From: JBHOQX01 sp042408595
GTDB lineage: Bacteria; Chloroflexota; Chloroflexia; Chloroflexales; Roseiflexaceae
Direction: 5' to 3'
Assembly (NCBI GenBank): GCA_042408595.1
Contig: JBHOQX010000012.1
Coordinates: 1 to 48,619, forward strand
Length of the DNA: 48,619 bases
Below, piece by piece: positions 47,641 through 48,619 of the stretch. The translations under genes were made by a program, and so were the position numbers. The stretch's first letter is position 1, and each line of letters opens with the position of its first letter. The notes under the pieces are model-generated. The model searched no databases. It was given only the letters and a program-made list of their open reading frames with translations, and was not told where the DNA came from.

Positions 47641-48207
47641 TCATGCCAAGGGCGCCGCGGCGCGTATGGTATAGCGCGGGCCGGAGGATCGCAGCTCGCT
47701 CTCGACAAGCGCGACATGCGCGACATGCCAGGAGAGCGACGGAAAGGCCAGAGCGCCGAGCTGCGCGCCAAGCCGCGCCTGCTCGCCAGGAGTGGCCTCG
47801 CGCCGCACCCGGCCAAGCGTCAGGTGCGGGTGGAACGGGCGGGGATCGGTGGCGATGCCCATGGCGCTCGTGGCCGTGCGAAGCGTGTCGTGGAGCCGTG
47901 CCAGAGCATCGGTCGCGCCAGCCAGCCCGACCCACAGCACACGTGGATGGCGCACGTTCGGGAAGGCCCCCGCCGCGCCGAGTCGCAGCTGGAAGGCCGG
48001 CTGGCCGGCCACCGCCCGGCCGAGCGCCCCGGCGAGCCGCCCGGCCAGCGCCCCGTCCGTCTCACCGATAAACAGCAGGGTCAGGTGCATCGCGTCTGGC
48101 GCGACCCATGTGACAGGCGGGGCGCCGCGGCGTAGCCGTTCCTGCGCACCGAGCAGCGCGGCGCGCACCGGTTCGGGCAGATCGGCGGCGATGAACAGGC
48201 GCGGCAT
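47641..48207 (-). CDS. thpR: RNA 2',3'-cyclic phosphodiesterase (2'-5' RNA ligase family)
   Basis: 188 residues from ATG 48207-48205. The two H-x-T-x motifs of the 2H phosphoesterase fold are present: MHLTLLFIGE (about 41-50) and HPHLTLGRVRR (about 127-137). The N-terminus MPRLFIAADLPEPVRAAL is typical of ThpR. The enzyme opens 2',3'-cyclic phosphates on RNA and can reversibly join 2'-5' ends in vitro; the cellular role is unclear. GGGTGA serves as ribosome site; a GTG 12 nt upstream is an alternative start. It stands alone upstream of the secreted glycosidase gene. Confidence 0.94.
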   Translation of the reverse strand: MPRLFIAADLPEPVRAALLGAQERLRRGAPPVTWVAPDAMHLTLLFIGETDGALAGRLAGALGRAVAGQPAFQLRLGAAGAFPNVRHPRVLWVGLAGATDALARLHDTLRTATSAMGIATDPRPFHPHLTLGRVRREATPGEQARLGAQLGALAFPSLSWHVAHVALVESELRSSGPRYTIRAAAPLA

Positions 48208-48291
48208 GGCAGATTTCACCCATAGGCATCACGGCTTGCAGACTCGAACAGGATGCGCATCTGTGCGATCTGTGGTCCGCTTTCGCGCAGA

Positions 48292-48420
48292 GGACGTACG
48301 CAGTCGCCCGCACCGCGGGAGGTGGAGCGGGCCTGCGGCCCGCCACGCGGTTCTCTTTTGGCGCGCACCTTAGAAGATATCTGGAACGGGCGCGCCCCTT
48401 CAAACTCCCCACCGCCTACG
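48292..48420 (+). repeat. Palindromic intergenic element, copy 3 of 3
   Basis: GGACGTACGCAGTCGCCCGC, CGCGGGAGGTGGAGCGGGCC, TGCGGCCCGCCACGCGG, TTCTCTTTTGGCGCGC, then GGAACGGGCGCGCCCCTTC, and AAACTCCCCACCGCCTACGT at the end. Blocks and order match copy 1 on the opposite strand. The ends ACGTACGC and (reverse) ACGTAGGC form short imperfect inverted termini. Confidence 0.68.
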
Positions 48421-48429
48421 TTCGGTCGC

Positions 48430-48619
48430 TTAGCGAACAGGATGCGGCACCGGCTCGGGGGGAATGTCGACGCCGGCGGCGAACAACGCCTGGCTGTCGA
48501 CGAGCGGCTCGCCGGGCGCCGGCTGCACCCGCCGGTAGCTCCCGTCCGGCAGCAGCTCCCGCGCCCGCACATTGTCGCGCAGGTACACCGCCAGCAGCCC
48601 CTCGATCTGCGCCACCTGC
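48430..48619 (-). CDS. ppk1: Polyphosphate kinase 1, C-terminal end (cut by window edge)
   Basis: The last 62 codons of a minus-strand gene that enters from the right edge. IEGLLAVYLRDNVRARELLP followed by DGSYRRV matches the end of PPK1, where a helix and a DGSY turn close the C2 domain. TAA stop at 48432-48430. PPK1 makes polyphosphate from ATP at the membrane. Only the tail is seen, so the active-site histidine cannot be checked. Confidence 0.78.
   Translation of the reverse strand, partial: QVAQIEGLLAVYLRDNVRARELLPDGSYRRVQPAPGEPLVDSQALFAAGVDIPPEPVPHPVR

Overview
The window is a GC-rich (by eye about two-thirds G+C) bacterial chromosome segment, most likely from the phylum Chloroflexota. 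The evidence is the mix of gene types: an FMN-riboswitch-controlled RibXY-type riboflavin uptake operon, split MacA/MacB exporters followed by a DUF5666 protein, an AOR-like oxidoreductase, secreted glycosidases with an N-terminal 'YF-ETGH' repeat, and Gram-positive-type signals such as strong Shine-Dalgarno sites and a GAAC-N4-GTTC box. I could not run a taxonomic search. I see no rRNA, tRNA, CRISPR array, complete insertion sequence or prophage. There are 37 supportable genes; the first and last are cut by the window edges.

Layout. 1-5 kb: a truncated AraC-type regulator divergent from a DUF3224 protein, then an AT-richer and probably acquired secreted GH5/ricin-lectin glycosidase with a frameshifted tail, then a membrane-anchored NERD-domain protein. 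5-12 kb: uvrB, a class V aminotransferase, a small membrane protein, a YdcF-like protein and a tandem cyanophycinase-like protein. 12-18 kb: fdhD and two half-ABC exporters flanking a tyrosine phosphatase. The two exporters carry complementary degenerate ATPase motifs, as expected of a heterodimer. 18-24.4 kb: a beta-hydroxyacid dehydrogenase, a CBS-pair protein, a TPR protein translationally coupled to uvrC, and a small membrane protein built of five 9-residue repeats.

24.8-28 kb is the best-defined regulatory unit. It has a textbook promoter, an FMN riboswitch, a perfect terminator hairpin, then permease (ribX), binding lipoprotein (ribY) and riboflavin synthase (ribE). The 5' strand of the aptamer is identical over 9 nt to the 3' arm of the terminator, which suggests a direct antitermination switch. 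28-36 kb: a glycosyltransferase, a thioredoxin-TPR chaperone, a FadR-type regulator, an enlarged mutS, and tsaE and tsaB for tRNA t6A. The mutS promoter carries a LexA-like box on its -35 element. 36-45.7 kb: an AOR-like enzyme, a PrsW-type protease, macA/macB ATPase/macB permease with DUF5666, and a CaCA-type cation exchanger. 45.7-48.6 kb: a secreted TIM-barrel glycosidase, thpR and the 3' end of ppk1.

The most unusual material lies between genes. I see a ~148-bp MITE-like element with 15-bp inverted termini and a 5-bp CTTAG direct repeat. A separate ~130-bp palindromic element occurs three times. There are also several imperfect hairpins made of a shared low-complexity vocabulary (GTCCGTCGTTCG-, GTCACCTGGTCATC- and CTCCTGGCTCCTGG-like words). 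Similar words appear inside in-frame, low-complexity insertions of mutS, uvrC and one ABC exporter, which suggests that palindromic intergenic DNA has invaded coding sequence.
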